Assembly: GCA_024399195.1 (NCBI GenBank) | Contig: JAKSHW010000002.1 | Location: forward strand, 1 to 53,886 | DNA length: 53,886 nt | DNA from: an archaeon | Lineage (GTDB): Archaea; Thermoplasmatota; Thermoplasmata; Methanomassiliicoccales; Methanomethylophilaceae | Direction: 5' to 3' | Shown: positions 33,226 to 43,694 of the stretch, in pieces | Layout: each line of letters begins with the position of its first letter | Position numbering within the stretch: the first letter of the stretch is position 1 | The notes under the pieces: model-generated | The model's database searches: none | What the model saw: the letters and a program-made list of their open reading frames with translations, nothing else | Told to the model about the DNA's origin: nothing | Position numbers and translations under genes: made by a program

Positions 33226-34601
33226 TCCGGTCGGACCTCTTGTCGGGGATCACGGCAAGAGGTTCGATCACCCATTCGATGGACAACGATCCACAATCCG
33301 TTCTTTTTTGAACCTTCGCGGACCAAGATGCCCCTTTTCCTCAGGGAATTAATGGTGGCGATGATTCTGTATTCGCTCGATCCTGTCTTTTCGGCCATGC
33401 GACTTATAGGAAGCGTTGGGTCTGTGGAAATGAGGTCTAGCAGTATCATTTCGTCCGAGGTCATTGCACCTATCGGTGTTTTCGGTGAATTGACCGGTTT
33501 ACGTAGGAACTGGAACGTAAACGAGTAATCGTCCTGGGCATAGGTGTATCCTATCCCTGTGGCCGAACACACGGTGAACACCCGATGGAATCCGGTTCCG
33601 AACGCATCGATGGATCTGTTGAGGTACAATGCATTGGCGATCAGGGGATTACGGAGATAGGACGGTGACGATCCTTCTGCATACGATAAGGGATCCTTCC
33701 CTTCTGGAAGACCGCCGGGGTTGCTTATGCTGAGCCGTTTCGGGGTGAGGAATATCTCGTTATACGGCTGCGATCCGTATTTCATATGGGCGAAGCTGTT
33801 GATCACGATCTCCCTGATCGCTTCGGTCGGTATCTCGGGGGTTTCCATCCTTTTCAGACCTATGATCTCTGCGGACCAGTGGATGTTCGAGCGGATGTAT
33901 TTCAGGGCTTCCTCTATGCATTCGAATACGTTACCGTCAAACTGTTTTATATCGGAAAATCCCAGGCGTTCATCCGTGTTGAATATCGCCAGTTTCAGTT
34001 TCAACGGTTTTGACAATGAGAACAGATAGTAGCCGGCATTGTTCAGTTCGTTCTCGGAATACATTAGTCCGAGCTTGGACAAGGTCGTTTGTGTATCACG
34101 GTAGAGGTAATCCAAACGACCTGTTTCGTTACATTGGTCTATGAAGTCGATCAGACGTGATTCGTCTACGCACTCAAGCGTATGACCGGAACGTTGTTGT
34201 TCCCACCTGTTCTGGGTGTCTCCAGATCTTTCAAATGCTTGGCGAAGTTGCAGAGGAGTCATCTGTAAGTCTTCGTCATCTGAACGGATGTAGTATCTTC
34301 CAAAAGCGGAATAGGGGGCATCACATCCGCTCACATCCACTTTTATTACTTGACCCCCTTCATGGTTCACAATCGAGATATACGGTGTTACAACGGGTCT
34401 TAGGTTATCTCTGACGATTACCGATATGTCTCTTGTCGTATTTTCACCGATCATCATTTTATGGCATATTCCACCGCTGTTATCGATTCCGAAATATACG
34501 GTTCCATGACCGTGCTTGTTTAACATCGACGACATGGAGATTACCGATTGTTTCAACTCCTTGGTGGTTTCTTTGAATTCTACTGTTTCGGACTCCCTCA
34601 T
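33042..34601 (-). CDS. AlbA_2 (Schlafen AlbA_2-type) putative transcriptional regulator
   Basis: A 519-residue regulator. The N-terminal AlbA_2 domain (about 1-115) opens SETVEFKETTKELKQSVISM and includes GTVYFGIDNSGGI. A GHKL-like C-terminal ATPase region follows (about 255-370, EAIREIVINSFAHMKYG then PGGLPEG). Last comes a winged helix (about 385-440, ISRMAEKTGSSEYRIIATINSLRKRGILVREGSKKNGLW). The usual family end is near this GLW. About 80 further residues run on, and the last 60 are antisense to the DMT transporter, so a stop was probably lost. ATG 34601 has TAAATAAA about 26 bases upstream. Targets unknown. Confidence 0.85.
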   Translation of the reverse strand: MRESETVEFKETTKELKQSVISMSSMLNKHGHGTVYFGIDNSGGICHKMMIGENTTRDISVIVRDNLRPVVTPYISIVNHEGGQVIKVDVSGCDAPYSAFGRYYIRSDDEDLQMTPLQLRQAFERSGDTQNRWEQQRSGHTLECVDESRLIDFIDQCNETGRLDYLYRDTQTTLSKLGLMYSENELNNAGYYLFSLSKPLKLKLAIFNTDERLGFSDIKQFDGNVFECIEEALKYIRSNIHWSAEIIGLKRMETPEIPTEAIREIVINSFAHMKYGSQPYNEIFLTPKRLSISNPGGLPEGKDPLSYAEGSSPSYLRNPLIANALYLNRSIDAFGTGFHRVFTVCSATGIGYTYAQDDYSFTFQFLRKPVNSPKTPIGAMTSDEMILLDLISTDPTLPISRMAEKTGSSEYRIIATINSLRKRGILVREGSKKNGLWIVVHRMGDRTSCRDPRQEVRPDHISRSSWAEGLFPDHVHPSESLITRTVARTIMINAMKNEIPGTSPHINKAKKTPMNGATE

Positions 34602-34927
34602 GGAGAGGTAGAGGGTTTTTATTTATTTATCATCTATTATTTATTTTTTAAAAAATAAAAATAAATAAAAATTATTAAAATTAAAAAATACTATTGCATG
34701 AAAATATTACCTATAATAATTAGTATTCATTAATAAATAAATAATTTTATCTATTTAATATAAAATTTATTTGTGTCTGTTCGGGAAGGGGCGGCTGAAC
34801 ATCTCGATCTAACTACCCACCTGTATCAAAAGTTCTAGAATCGAAAATTTGATGGTGGAGATATCCCTTGGATCCCTTTGGAGGATAAGACCTATTATAC
34901 TTTTGAAACGATTTTAGGTAGTTCAGT
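34602..34927. other. AT-rich gap with a small GC-rich island
   Basis: 34602-34770 is almost pure A/T and includes an 18-base palindrome of TTATTTTTT type at 34641-34658. AATATAAA around 34762 is a good TATA box 26 bases before a GC-rich island (GGGAAGGGGCGGCTGAAC, 34783-34800) with no coding frame, so a short RNA is possible. TATTATAC (34893-34900) is the likely promoter of the KAP gene. Confidence 0.4.
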
Positions 34928-36049
34928 ATGGTCCAGATAAACGACAGTCCGATCAACAACAGCTCCGAAGACCTCCTTCACAGGAAAGACCTTGCAAAAT
35001 ACCTTGCGGATACGATCCGTACCCACGATGTCACCAACAGTTTCTCCATAGCGGTCTGTGGCAAATGGGGTTGTGGAAAGACCTCGTTCCTCAACATGGT
35101 CCAAAGCGAGTTCGACGATTCGGAAAAGGTGGTGTTCATCAACTACAATCCATGGATCTACACCAATCAGACCGACCTCACCAAGGAGTTTTTCAACACA
35201 TTCCTGGACACCATAGACGTCCGCAACAACCTGATAAAGAAATCCAAGAAGGTCATCAATGCGGCCCAGGTGGGGATGAAGGTGGTCGAACCCATCTTCG
35301 GATCGAACGCCATATTCAAACAGTTGAAACAGTACATCACCCTTCTTTCCACGGACAATACCGTCACAATGTCCCTCAAGGAGACCAGGAACAGGATATC
35401 GGACATCCTGAAGAAGACGAAGTACCGTTTCGTGGTGATCCTCGATGACATGGACCGTCTGGAACGCAACGAGATCGTCATGTTGATAAAACTCGTCAGG
35501 ACGGTTGCGGACTTCCCCAATGTGATCTATCTTCTGGCCTATGACGAGGACATAATGTCCAAGGCATTGACCACCGACCTTTACGCAGGTGGGGACTATC
35601 TCCACAAACTGGTCAACATGAGCATAGATCTTCCTGCGATCGGGGACGGTTTCGTTCCCCAACAGGTCATGGGACACTACAAGGACGTCGTGGGCGATCT
35701 GGACGAACGTGCCACAAGGGCGATCCTGGACTCCGTATCCGCGATAGACACGGTACGTGAGATCAATCTGCTCTTCAGGCGTTTCATTTCCGATTATGCC
35801 GTTCTCAGAAACCGTATAGATCCGGTGGACCTGTTGGTTCTGGACATCATAGAGGTCAAAGACCGCGATCTGTACAACACGATCAGCGATAACAGGTCGG
35901 CCCTTTGCAACGGTCGGCCGGACATGGAGGTTCCGCAGAGGTTGGAAAAACTGGTTTCCATCCTCTTCCCCCGGTATCTCGATGTCTCCGCCGAGATCTC
36001 CGAAGGGAAGAGGATATGCGATCCGAAGTATGTGGACGGTTACTTCTGA
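34928..36049 (+). CDS. KAP-family P-loop NTPase (short form)
   Basis: A 373-residue NTPase of the KAP (Kidins220/PifA) family. Walker [10 protein letters not shown] (about 44-52) and Walker [11 protein letters not shown] (about 172-181) are intact, with [12 protein letters not shown] (about 73-84) typical of the group. KAP proteins often act at membranes and in phage exclusion. No transmembrane insert is visible here; residues 105-125 are only moderately hydrophobic. The protein stops right after [13 protein letters not shown], a position where most KAP proteins continue with a further C-terminal region, so this looks truncated. Its end overlaps the convergent surface-protein gene by ten bases. 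A TATA box lies at 34893-34900. Confidence 0.85.
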   Translation: MVQINDSPINNSSEDLLHRKDLAKYLADTIRTHDVTNSFSIAVCGKWGCGKTSFLNMVQSEFDDSEKVVFINYNPWIYTNQTDLTKEFFNTFLDTIDVRNNLIKKSKKVINAAQVGMKVVEPIFGSNAIFKQLKQYITLLSTDNTVTMSLKETRNRISDILKKTKYRFVVILDDMDRLERNEIVMLIKLVRTVADFPNVIYLLAYDEDIMSKALTTDLYAGGDYLHKLVNMSIDLPAIGDGFVPQQVMGHYKDVVGDLDERATRAILDSVSAIDTVREINLLFRRFISDYAVLRNRIDPVDLLVLDIIEVKDRDLYNTISDNRSALCNGRPDMEVPQRLEKLVSILFPRYLDVSAEISEGKRICDPKYVDGYF

Positions 36050-39000
36050 TCGGACCTCAGGAGCTTTCCGTCCACAAGGTCGAAGGTATGTCCCGCGACC
36101 TTTTCGGCGGTTCCCAGTTTGGTTGTTCCTGTCGAGTTGTAGAGGAGAAGACCGAGTGACAGTGCGGAATAGGACTTCAGACCGGTTCCGAACTCCACAT
36201 GTTCCACGTTCAGACAGTCCTTGATGGCGTACTTTCCGAGGACCTCCAGACTGTCCGGCAATACGACGGATACGAGGTTGTCGCATCCGTAGAATGTGAA
36301 TGCACCGATGGAAACGATTCCTTCGGAGAGCTCCAAGGTCCTGATCAGGTTCCTGTACCCGTACCAGGGGACATCGCTGTTCTTCTCGAACGGGTCCATG
36401 GAACCGTTTCCTGACAACGTGAAGCTGCCGTCGGTGACACTCAGGTTCCAGGACAGGCCGTCTATGGAACCACGGACGTTCACAAGGTTCAGGACACCGT
36501 CCGATCCGAAATACTCCTTGCCCGCAACCGCGTTGCTGTCGGTCTTCACGGAAACCCCGTCTTCCAACAGGGACATCCCATGGAATCCGCGGAGACCGAC
36601 GGACGAGATGTTCGTTCCGATGTCCAGGTGTACCAATCCGTATACCGCAACCGCGTACTTTCCGATGGACACCACACTGTCGGATATGACGACATCCGTG
36701 AGGTAGGGGTACTTGTAGAAGGCGTATGCCCCGAGACTGGTGATACCGTTCTCTACGACAACGTTTGAGATGTAGTTGCGGTAGGTGTACCAGGGGGCGG
36801 TGGTGGCTTTCCAATCATACGTGTCCCCAGTTCCCGAAACGGTCAATGTGCCAGTGCCGAAATCGAGGGACCAGGCGGAACCGTCACCTGCGGTACCGGA
36901 CGCCTCGTTGACCGCATACACGGTGATGTCCGAGTAGACCTTGGTCGTAGGGGACCAGATATCGGTCATCTCTTCGTCCTTGTAGTATTTCCATACGCGT
37001 CCCGGTTCGGAAAGGGCCGATCCGATGACGGTCTCCACATGTCTCACGGTCCCATCGTTGTAGACTATCGTCACGGTACAGACGTTGTCCGCCTTGAAAA
37101 CCGCCTTTATGACGAGCCCGTCATAGGACCTGAGCCCCTCGTGATAGCCGTCCCATCCGACGAACGTGTACGAGACCCCGTCCACAGTGGGTTTGACCGG
37201 GATTATAGGCAAGGGGGAGAGAAACGCGTCGGCAGGAGTCACGACAGGGAGCAGGAGTCCGTCTATGTCGTAGGTCACGACCACGGTACCTGTTGCGGGG
37301 ATCTCCACGTAGGTGCTGTGATCGCATCTGGAACAGGTTTCGTATGCGTACCATCCGTGCTCGGTAGCGGTCGGTTCCTTGGCCTCATGGTGGACAAGGT
37401 CATGTCCCAGTGCGGGTATCACCGTCTGTTTGATCAGGACCTCGCCGCATACGGAACAGTAGTATCCGTCGGAAAGACCGTCCTCGGTGCAGGTCGCAGG
37501 GTATCCGGGAATAAGGACCTCGGTATGGGGGAGTCTCTCTATGACGATATGTTCGGATGAAATGACCTCGCCGCACCTTTCGCAGTACACGACGATGTCG
37601 TATCCGCCCTCTTCGGAACAGGTGGGGTCCTTCATGTTCTCGATCACAGGTTCTCCGGGCAGATGTCCCAGTGCAGGGATGGTCTCCTGTTCCACCAGCA
37701 TCTCGCCGCACACGGAACAGTGGTATCCGTCGGAAAGACCGTCCTCGGTGCAGGTCGCAGGGTATCCGGGAATAAGGACCTCGGTATGGGGGAGTCTCTC
37801 TATGACGATATGTTCGGATGAAATGACCTCGCCGCACCTTTCGCAGTACACGACGATGTCGTATCCGCCCTCTTCGGAACAGGTGGGGTCCTTCATGTTC
37901 TCGATCACAGGTTCTCCGGGCAGATGTCCCAGTGCAGGGATTACCTCCTGTTCAACAAGTATCTCGTCGCACACTTTGCAGTGGGATCCTTCGGTCAGAC
38001 CGTCCTCGGTGCAGGTGGGTTCCACCCTGGGATCGATGACGGACGTGTGTTTCTCCTTGGGTATCGTGATGGTCTTGCTCGTAAGTTTTTCACCGCACAG
38101 TATGCAGTAGGTCACGATGTTGCAACTTCCCTCTTCTGTGCAGGTAGGTCCTACATAGTCTTCCATCACCGCAGGTCCGGGGATATGTTCGAGCTTGGGT
38201 ATGATCTCCTGTTTAACAAGGATCTCTTTGCATATCTCGCAATGCGACCCTTCGGTCAGACCTGTACTGTCGCAGGTGGGTTCCACCCGGGGGTCGATGA
38301 CCACGGTGTGAGGCAGTTTTTCAAGGACCACATGTTCCACGGACACGGTCTCCCTACAGACGATGCACACGGTGACGAGGTCGTAGCCCCCTTCCTCGGT
38401 GCAGGTGGGTTCCACATGGTTTTCAACATATGGTTCGGATCCGATATGGTGGGTCACGGTGTATACGGTCAGGTCGTTGTATACGGGGGTCTCGGCATCG
38501 AACGGCACCGTATAGTCCGGGTCCGTATACCATCCGTGGAATCCTTCGACACCTGCCATAGGATCATATTCAGACAGGGTTTTTCCATATGGTACGTAGA
38601 CAGTCTCGTTCTCCCCGTCTATATTACATATTACAGTAAAGGTCAACCTCACAAGGTCGCCTTCGTGTCCGATATAGGTGTATCCTGGGATCTCTTCCGA
38701 TGTCAGAGGTTCTCCGACATGGTCACTGAACGTGAGTCCTTTGAACGCATCGTCGGCCATCGTGGACACTGACCGGGGTACGGTCAACCATGTGACGGCC
38801 ATACACCCTGCGAACGCTCCCGTACCTATCGATACCGTACCTTCGGGTATGGTGTAGGACGTCTTCGAACCGGGATACAGGACCAAGGTGGTCAGATCTT
38901 TGCTGAAAAGCACTCCGTCCACCGAACGGAACGACGGATTGTTGGCGAGTACGTTTATGGATTCGACGGAGGAGCAACCTTCGAACGGACAACCGACAAG

Positions 39001-39780
39001 GGTCACCAGACTGTTGGGTAAGGAAAGGGATGTGAGGGAGACACAGTCCTTGAACGCACCTTCCCCTATGGTCTTCACGGCGGAGACAGTCAACGACCTT
39101 AGGGAAGTACATCCCTGGAAAGAGCTTTTCCCAATCTCCGTGGCGGTCACCACAGTGGCGGTTTCCAGACAGGTGCAGCCATAGAACGCAAAGTCTCCGA
39201 CATATGCCACGCTTTTCTTTATCGACACGACCTTGAGGACGTCCCTGTACGCATACCAAGGGGCTTCGCCCGCTTCGTAGTCATACATGCCTCCGGTCCC
39301 GGAGACGACCATGTCCCCGTTCTCGTATAACGAATACGTCACATCCTCCCCGCATTTCCCTTCGGAAAGGAGCGGGACCTCTTCGAAACCGGTGACCACG
39401 ACCTTGAGGTCTATGGGGAGTTCGAAATCCCCTATGTACGATTCGTAGCTCAGTACGGTGCCCGAACCTGCAGGGAATACGGGTTTGGGATCGTTGTTGA
39501 GCGTTATGGGATTGGAGACCCCGTTCACGGTCATCACCAGGGTCAACCCTTCGGGCGAGGTCTGGAAACCTTCCTTCGGGGTCAGTTGCAGGTAGAACAC
39601 CGTGAAATCCTCGTTGTAATCGGTGAACACCCTGGAGTATGGGTTTATGGGTCCATCGTACGGTATGACTATGTCGACATGGTGGTCAGCGGCCTCCGTA
39701 TCGTCTGCGATAGCAACCGATGCGGTAACGGTCACAGCGATCAGGATCGCCACGGCGATGAGTTTCTCTGTCGTCCTCAT
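36040..39780 (-). CDS. Large BspA-like surface protein with CxxC repeats
   Basis: A 1246-residue secreted protein with a signal peptide (about 1-32, [22 protein letters not shown]). Domains in order: an N-terminal sandwich-like region; a [21 protein letters not shown] module; LRR_5 repeats (about 195-350); an InlB-type end ([15 protein letters not shown]); then four 87-residue units plus a half unit. Each unit has two CxxC pairs (such as CERCGE and CSVCGE), each preceded by a PTC..EG-type cysteine, and likely binds metal or forms disulfides. Another InlB-type segment and two [18 protein letters not shown] modules with pWYTYRN-like motifs follow. No C-terminal anchor is visible. AAGGAG precedes ATG 39780 by eight bases. 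Confidence 0.9.
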   Translation of the reverse strand: MRTTEKLIAVAILIAVTVTASVAIADDTEAADHHVDIVIPYDGPINPYSRVFTDYNEDFTVFYLQLTPKEGFQTSPEGLTLVMTVNGVSNPITLNNDPKPVFPAGSGTVLSYESYIGDFELPIDLKVVVTGFEEVPLLSEGKCGEDVTYSLYENGDMVVSGTGGMYDYEAGEAPWYAYRDVLKVVSIKKSVAYVGDFAFYGCTCLETATVVTATEIGKSSFQGCTSLRSLTVSAVKTIGEGAFKDCVSLTSLSLPNSLVTLVGCPFEGCSSVESINVLANNPSFRSVDGVLFSKDLTTLVLYPGSKTSYTIPEGTVSIGTGAFAGCMAVTWLTVPRSVSTMADDAFKGLTFSDHVGEPLTSEEIPGYTYIGHEGDLVRLTFTVICNIDGENETVYVPYGKTLSEYDPMAGVEGFHGWYTDPDYTVPFDAETPVYNDLTVYTVTHHIGSEPYVENHVEPTCTEEGGYDLVTVCIVCRETVSVEHVVLEKLPHTVVIDPRVEPTCDSTGLTEGSHCEICKEILVKQEIIPKLEHIPGPAVMEDYVGPTCTEEGSCNIVTYCILCGEKLTSKTITIPKEKHTSVIDPRVEPTCTEDGLTEGSHCKVCDEILVEQEVIPALGHLPGEPVIENMKDPTCSEEGGYDIVVYCERCGEVISSEHIVIERLPHTEVLIPGYPATCTEDGLSDGYHCSVCGEMLVEQETIPALGHLPGEPVIENMKDPTCSEEGGYDIVVYCERCGEVISSEHIVIERLPHTEVLIPGYPATCTEDGLSDGYYCSVCGEVLIKQTVIPALGHDLVHHEAKEPTATEHGWYAYETCSRCDHSTYVEIPATGTVVVTYDIDGLLLPVVTPADAFLSPLPIIPVKPTVDGVSYTFVGWDGYHEGLRSYDGLVIKAVFKADNVCTVTIVYNDGTVRHVETVIGSALSEPGRVWKYYKDEEMTDIWSPTTKVYSDITVYAVNEASGTAGDGSAWSLDFGTGTLTVSGTGDTYDWKATTAPWYTYRNYISNVVVENGITSLGAYAFYKYPYLTDVVISDSVVSIGKYAVAVYGLVHLDIGTNISSVGLRGFHGMSLLEDGVSVKTDSNAVAGKEYFGSDGVLNLVNVRGSIDGLSWNLSVTDGSFTLSGNGSMDPFEKNSDVPWYGYRNLIRTLELSEGIVSIGAFTFYGCDNLVSVVLPDSLEVLGKYAIKDCLNVEHVEFGTGLKSYSALSLGLLLYNSTGTTKLGTAEKVAGHTFDLVDGKLLRSDQK
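37462..37941. repeat. Perfect 219-bp direct repeat inside the surface gene
   Basis: Positions 37462-37680 and 37723-37941 are identical base for base, with a period of 261 bp (87 codons, in frame). They encode the third and fourth CxxC units. Identity at silent positions shows a recent duplication or gene conversion. The other two units have diverged. Confidence 0.9.
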
Positions 39781-39962
39781 GATATTCGCTCCTTGGTCGG
39801 ACTGTACATTTACGGTCCGTAATCGGCTCCATCATTGCGCGATGCAACATAATGTTTACCCGATATCCTTCCAACCGTTATCCATCGCACATAGGGGTAC
39901 CTTTTTCGGAAAAACCGATACTGGCACATTCGGTCACTTTCGGCGACCTCCCCCGATTCCGC

Positions 39963-39970
39963 TTATATAC
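39963..39970 (+). promoter_or_regulatory. TATA box of the SF1 helicase gene
   Basis: TTATATAC is centred 25-26 bases before ATG 39992, giving a leaderless start and excluding the 123 residues of open frame upstream. Confidence 0.7.
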
Positions 39971-39991
39971 CGTTCTTTGAATCCGGAACAT

Positions 39992-42478
39992 ATGGAAGAC
40001 ACCGTCCGTATGGCATTCGATGCACTGTTGGAGCCGTTGGTATCGTTCGAACGTGATGTTATGCACAGACATCTCGGAAAGGACGACGTCCCAAAGGACA
40101 TGGGCGGTGCATTGTTCCTTCTACGTTCTGAGTGGAGGATATTCCGCCATTATCTGGAGGACAGAAGGTACGGACGTATCGCAGCCGATCTTTTGGACGC
40201 ATGGAACGTCATATCCAACGGGAAGGATCCCGGACACGGTGTCGAGAAGAAAGTGAAAGAGCTCTGCGGTGCGATGGATCCGACGGCCGCGGAACGGATC
40301 GAAGTGCCTGTCGATATAGTCGGAACATCGGATGAATGGTCGATGGTGGAGGAAAAACAGGTGTTCCCCCGCACAGACGCGCCTGTGGATGTAAGAAGGG
40401 CCGTGGCGGCCTGTATCCGTTCCGCGGAGGATATGCTTGTGTTCGACGAGATGCTCCCCCATGGGGACAAGGGACAGGACGCGGTCGTATCCGTGGTGTC
40501 CTATACCGTCACGGGCGATTCGGACCTGATGCTTTCGTTGGACGGGATGCTGTCCGACACGGGTTCGCACCAATTGGTGATAAACGGGAGGCAGGTTCCC
40601 CGCGGGGAGGTGGAGTTCCCGTTCTATGACCGTGAATCGGGTCTTCTCGGGGTACACGTGTCGCCGGAGACCGTCAGCAACCTGCTGTCCCTTCGGAATC
40701 CGGAGATAAGGATCGTCAGCAATCTGTCGTTCCTCATAGAGAACGTGGTCGGGTTCTACAAGACCTATGGGGACAGGATCGGCTATGCGGACAAGGTGGA
40801 TCCCATCCCCATACCCGATCTCACAGGACCCACTCCCTCGCAGAGGGTGGCCGTGGAGACGGTATTGGGTTCCAAGTTGGCGTACATATGGGGTGCCCCC
40901 GGCACGGGAAAGACCCAGATGGTCCTGGCGACCTCGTTGGTGGCCTGTATGGAAGCGGGGGAGAGGGTGGCTATAGTCGCACCGACCAACCTTGCAGTGG
41001 AACAGGTCCTCCGCGGCCTGGTGACCATGGTACGCAATGACCCAGTACTTGGAAACGTCATCGATCCCGGAAGGGACATAGTACGTCTGGGGACCGCTTC
41101 CGACGCGTTCCTCGAGGAGTTCCCGGAGGTCTGTGAGAACAGGTCCGTCGAAGCCCTGATCGAAAAGAAGAAGATGGAGCTCTACCGTCTTTCCAACGTC
41201 CCCTTCGAACGTGACCTCGATACGTTGATAGGGCTTACAGAGAAACTTCTGACCGGTGAAGGCGATCCGATAGATGTGTACCGTATCCTCGCTATGCACG
41301 GCAAGGACGACGAAGCGGACCTTTCGGACAGGAGAGGCATAGAATCCTTCCTTGGAAGACTGAAGACCTTCCCCCGTTCCGAATATGCGGATTGGACCGA
41401 TGAGGCAGTGGACCTGGTCTCCAGACGTCTGGACCAGGATATAGACCGTCTGTTCGTACAGACCTTGACCGGTACCGACAAAGACCCCCGTATCGTCGCC
41501 TGCACTCCCCATGTGTACATTTCCAGGTTCGTACCGAGGACCGTGAACGAACCTTTCAGGAAGAAGTTCATCGCCGACCGTATATTCCTAGATGAGGCGG
41601 GATACTGCAGTGCCATTCTGGCGATGACCCTCATGGCGAACCGCGTCCCGTTGATCATGCTCGGAGACCATATGCAGTTGCCTCCTGTGTGCCCTGTGGA
41701 CGAAGAGGTCATAGCGAAGGTCCGTTCGAAGTATCCCAGACAGTTCTCGGAAGGTCTGATGGAGATGTGGTACCTGTGGGACCTTCCCGCCACATACATA
41801 GACACGTTCCTATGCCGTAACCCTACGGCCATAGCACAGATACACAAGTCCAAGCTCCCTCCCCTGGCACATGAGATGCAGGTGAGGGTTCTGAGGGAAT
41901 CGTACCGTTTCGGAAAGAACCTCGCAGAGGTGTTGGACCGTGTCGTCTACCATAACGGTATAACCGGTGCCTCGGGAAGCACGTTGGACATCCAATGCAT
42001 AGACGTTCCCGGCCCTGCAGAGGGATACGTGATGTCCCAGTATGACGGTACGGAAAGGGTACGTAGGGCGAATCCGAACGAGGTCACGGCCATTGTGGAG
42101 TACCTGGACCGGAATCCGATATGTCCCGAGGACGTATGCGTGTTGACCCCTTACTCCGAACAGGTCTCCGAACTCAAACACGCCCTTCCGAAATACGCGG
42201 AGGACAGTATAATGACGGTCCACCGTTCGCAGGGAAGGGAATGGAACACGGTCATCCTCAGTGTACAGGACGGGGAACATATGTCCTCCACGTCCGAACC
42301 GTTGAGGTTCACAAGTTCCAAAGGCATCGGACTGAACCTCATCAATACCGCCGTATCGAGGGCGAAGAAACATCTTGTGGTCGTCTGTGACAGAAGGTTC
42401 TGGTCCAAGATGGAGGGCGAGCTCATAACGGAACTGATACGTGCGGCCGAACCTTCAGAGCCCTATGACATCGAATGA
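39992..42478 (+). CDS. Superfamily 1 (Upf1/Dna2-like) DNA/RNA helicase
   Basis: An 828-residue SF1B-type helicase. Motif I GAPGTGKTQ starts at about residue 301, motif Ia is APTNLAVEQVL, motif II LDEAGY is near 533-538, and motif III is GDHMQLPP (about 567). Motif V is TVHRSQGREWNTVIL and motif VI is AVSRAKKHLVVV. A helical insert (about 370-500) separates Ia and II, as in Upf1/Dna2-type enzymes. The 300-residue N-terminus is unassigned and shows no nuclease motif that I recognise. ATG 39992 is 26 bases from its TATA box. The gene overlaps the convergent duplicated unknown protein by 24 bases. It could serve in repair, RNA metabolism or defence. Confidence 0.9.
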   Translation: MEDTVRMAFDALLEPLVSFERDVMHRHLGKDDVPKDMGGALFLLRSEWRIFRHYLEDRRYGRIAADLLDAWNVISNGKDPGHGVEKKVKELCGAMDPTAAERIEVPVDIVGTSDEWSMVEEKQVFPRTDAPVDVRRAVAACIRSAEDMLVFDEMLPHGDKGQDAVVSVVSYTVTGDSDLMLSLDGMLSDTGSHQLVINGRQVPRGEVEFPFYDRESGLLGVHVSPETVSNLLSLRNPEIRIVSNLSFLIENVVGFYKTYGDRIGYADKVDPIPIPDLTGPTPSQRVAVETVLGSKLAYIWGAPGTGKTQMVLATSLVACMEAGERVAIVAPTNLAVEQVLRGLVTMVRNDPVLGNVIDPGRDIVRLGTASDAFLEEFPEVCENRSVEALIEKKKMELYRLSNVPFERDLDTLIGLTEKLLTGEGDPIDVYRILAMHGKDDEADLSDRRGIESFLGRLKTFPRSEYADWTDEAVDLVSRRLDQDIDRLFVQTLTGTDKDPRIVACTPHVYISRFVPRTVNEPFRKKFIADRIFLDEAGYCSAILAMTLMANRVPLIMLGDHMQLPPVCPVDEEVIAKVRSKYPRQFSEGLMEMWYLWDLPATYIDTFLCRNPTAIAQIHKSKLPPLAHEMQVRVLRESYRFGKNLAEVLDRVVYHNGITGASGSTLDIQCIDVPGPAEGYVMSQYDGTERVRRANPNEVTAIVEYLDRNPICPEDVCVLTPYSEQVSELKHALPKYAEDSIMTVHRSQGREWNTVILSVQDGEHMSSTSEPLRFTSSKGIGLNLINTAVSRAKKHLVVVCDRRFWSKMEGELITELIRAAEPSEPYDIE

Positions 42479-43534
42479 TATGATGGCGGTACCGAGGGTC
42501 GGGTCCGTGATGCCGTAGGTTTCCTTCAGAAGATTGTCGGTAGACGGGGACGGAAGCATCGAGATCGCATCGCATACGTTCTCCTCCTCGCCTATGCAAC
42601 GCAGATACTGCGGTTGGAGGACGACTCTCGTCCCTGCACCCGTATCGAAATCCTCCGTGACCGCGAAGTCGTCCGAGATCCAATACAGGTCCGAACGGCT
42701 CTCGTATGCGGCCTTGTCCTCCTCGTTCACGATGAACCCGACGGTCTTGTTGCGGTAGTCCTTGAGGACCACGTACTGTACGGGGGAGGGATCGAATATG
42801 CCCGAAGTGGTGACGAACACGTGCAGTCCGCGTTTTTTGGATTCGGAAAGTGCCAGGTTCTCCATAGGCATCCCCGACATGGTCTTGACGGTGGCCTCTT
42901 CCTCGAAGGCTTTTCTGATGGTCTCCCTGTCCATACGGTGGACGTCGACTATCCTGTCGTTCTTCAAGAGCTTCGATATCACCGCTTCTATGGCGAGGTC
43001 GTCAAGGTCCGTCTCCTCCTCGTCTATCCATGGAGGTCTGTCGAAGGACACCATAGCGATGTCGCCTTGCAGAAGGTACATTTTCCTGACGAGTTTCGAC
43101 GTCTTCGGTGAAAGATACATGAACACAGGTTCGTAGATTCCGTTCGGTCCGCCCAGTGTGGCAGGTTCGTACGGATGGACCACGGCCTTCAGATGGTCCT
43201 TGTCAGGTACCACAAAATAACCTTCCGACAGTTTTACAGCTTCTTCGGGGATTCTTTTGTCTATAGGTCCTCCGATGATGTTCCCATGGTCGTCCTCGAC
43301 CGTGACGAGGTTGTATCCATGAGGGGTCAGGGGCTCGTTCAAGGATACCAGGACATGCATGGACTTTTTGGACGATTCGGTGAGGGCATCGTTCTGGACC
43401 TGTAGCCCCATCAGGCTGTGGAAGCTCTTCTCTTCGCGGACGATGTTGCGATATTCGGCATCGGAGGGGCATACGGCCTTCTCGACCTCATCCATAGCTT
43501 CGAGACATGATATCGCATGGTCCAACGGGTCCAT
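42455..43534 (-). CDS. Unknown protein with internal tandem duplication
   Basis: A 359-residue acidic cytosolic protein with no family recognised. It consists of two related halves: GLQVQNDALTESSKKSMHVL in the first matches GMPMENLALSESKKRGLHVF in the second. Each is followed by a YNLVTVEDDHGNIIGG- or YVVLKDYRNKTVGF-type strand pair and later by a 'hPYxPxxLG/LQPQYLR' segment and a 'LLQG/GTAIISFD' ending. No catalytic signature is evident. ATG 43534 lies about 25 bases after the start predicted from TTATATAC (43582-43589). The longer frame opens with TTG at 43603, upstream of that promoter. It is divergent from the DUF4143 gene across three iterons. Confidence 0.7.
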   Translation of the reverse strand: MDPLDHAISCLEAMDEVEKAVCPSDAEYRNIVREEKSFHSLMGLQVQNDALTESSKKSMHVLVSLNEPLTPHGYNLVTVEDDHGNIIGGPIDKRIPEEAVKLSEGYFVVPDKDHLKAVVHPYEPATLGGPNGIYEPVFMYLSPKTSKLVRKMYLLQGDIAMVSFDRPPWIDEEETDLDDLAIEAVISKLLKNDRIVDVHRMDRETIRKAFEEEATVKTMSGMPMENLALSESKKRGLHVFVTTSGIFDPSPVQYVVLKDYRNKTVGFIVNEEDKAAYESRSDLYWISDDFAVTEDFDTGAGTRVVLQPQYLRCIGEEENVCDAISMLPSPSTDNLLKETYGITDPTLGTAIISFDVIGL

Positions 43535-43581
43535 AGGGATGTATTGTCCAATGACTAGATAATCTATCTGGATTGCCCTAA

Positions 43582-43674
43582 GTATATAACTATCGTTAAT
43601 CAATTTTTATCGAAATTCGTATAATCAATTAATCGAAATTCGTATAATCTATTTATCGAAAAACGATTAATAAT
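43582..43674. promoter_or_regulatory. Divergent promoters with three 23-bp iterons
   Basis: ATCGAAATTCGTATAATC occurs exactly at 43609-43626 and 43632-43649. A degenerate third copy begins at 43655, giving a strict 23-bp period. Outward-facing TATA boxes flank them: TTATATAC on the minus strand (43582-43589) and TTAATAAT on the plus strand (43667-43674). Confidence 0.7.
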
Positions 43675-43694
43675 AAGATGCAATCAGTTCGAAC

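Noticed and set aside
34895-36814. 639-residue frame antisense to the KAP gene and across the end of the surface gene
   Set aside because: The plus strand carries intact Walker motifs and the minus strand carries the surface protein in another frame; this frame has no motif and no promoter.
39623-39991. 123-residue N-terminal extension of the helicase
   Set aside because: It is antisense to the surface gene's signal peptide and lies upstream of the helicase TATA box.
40121-41512. 463-residue frame antisense to the helicase
   Set aside because: The helicase motifs are complete on the plus strand; the antisense product is compositionally odd.
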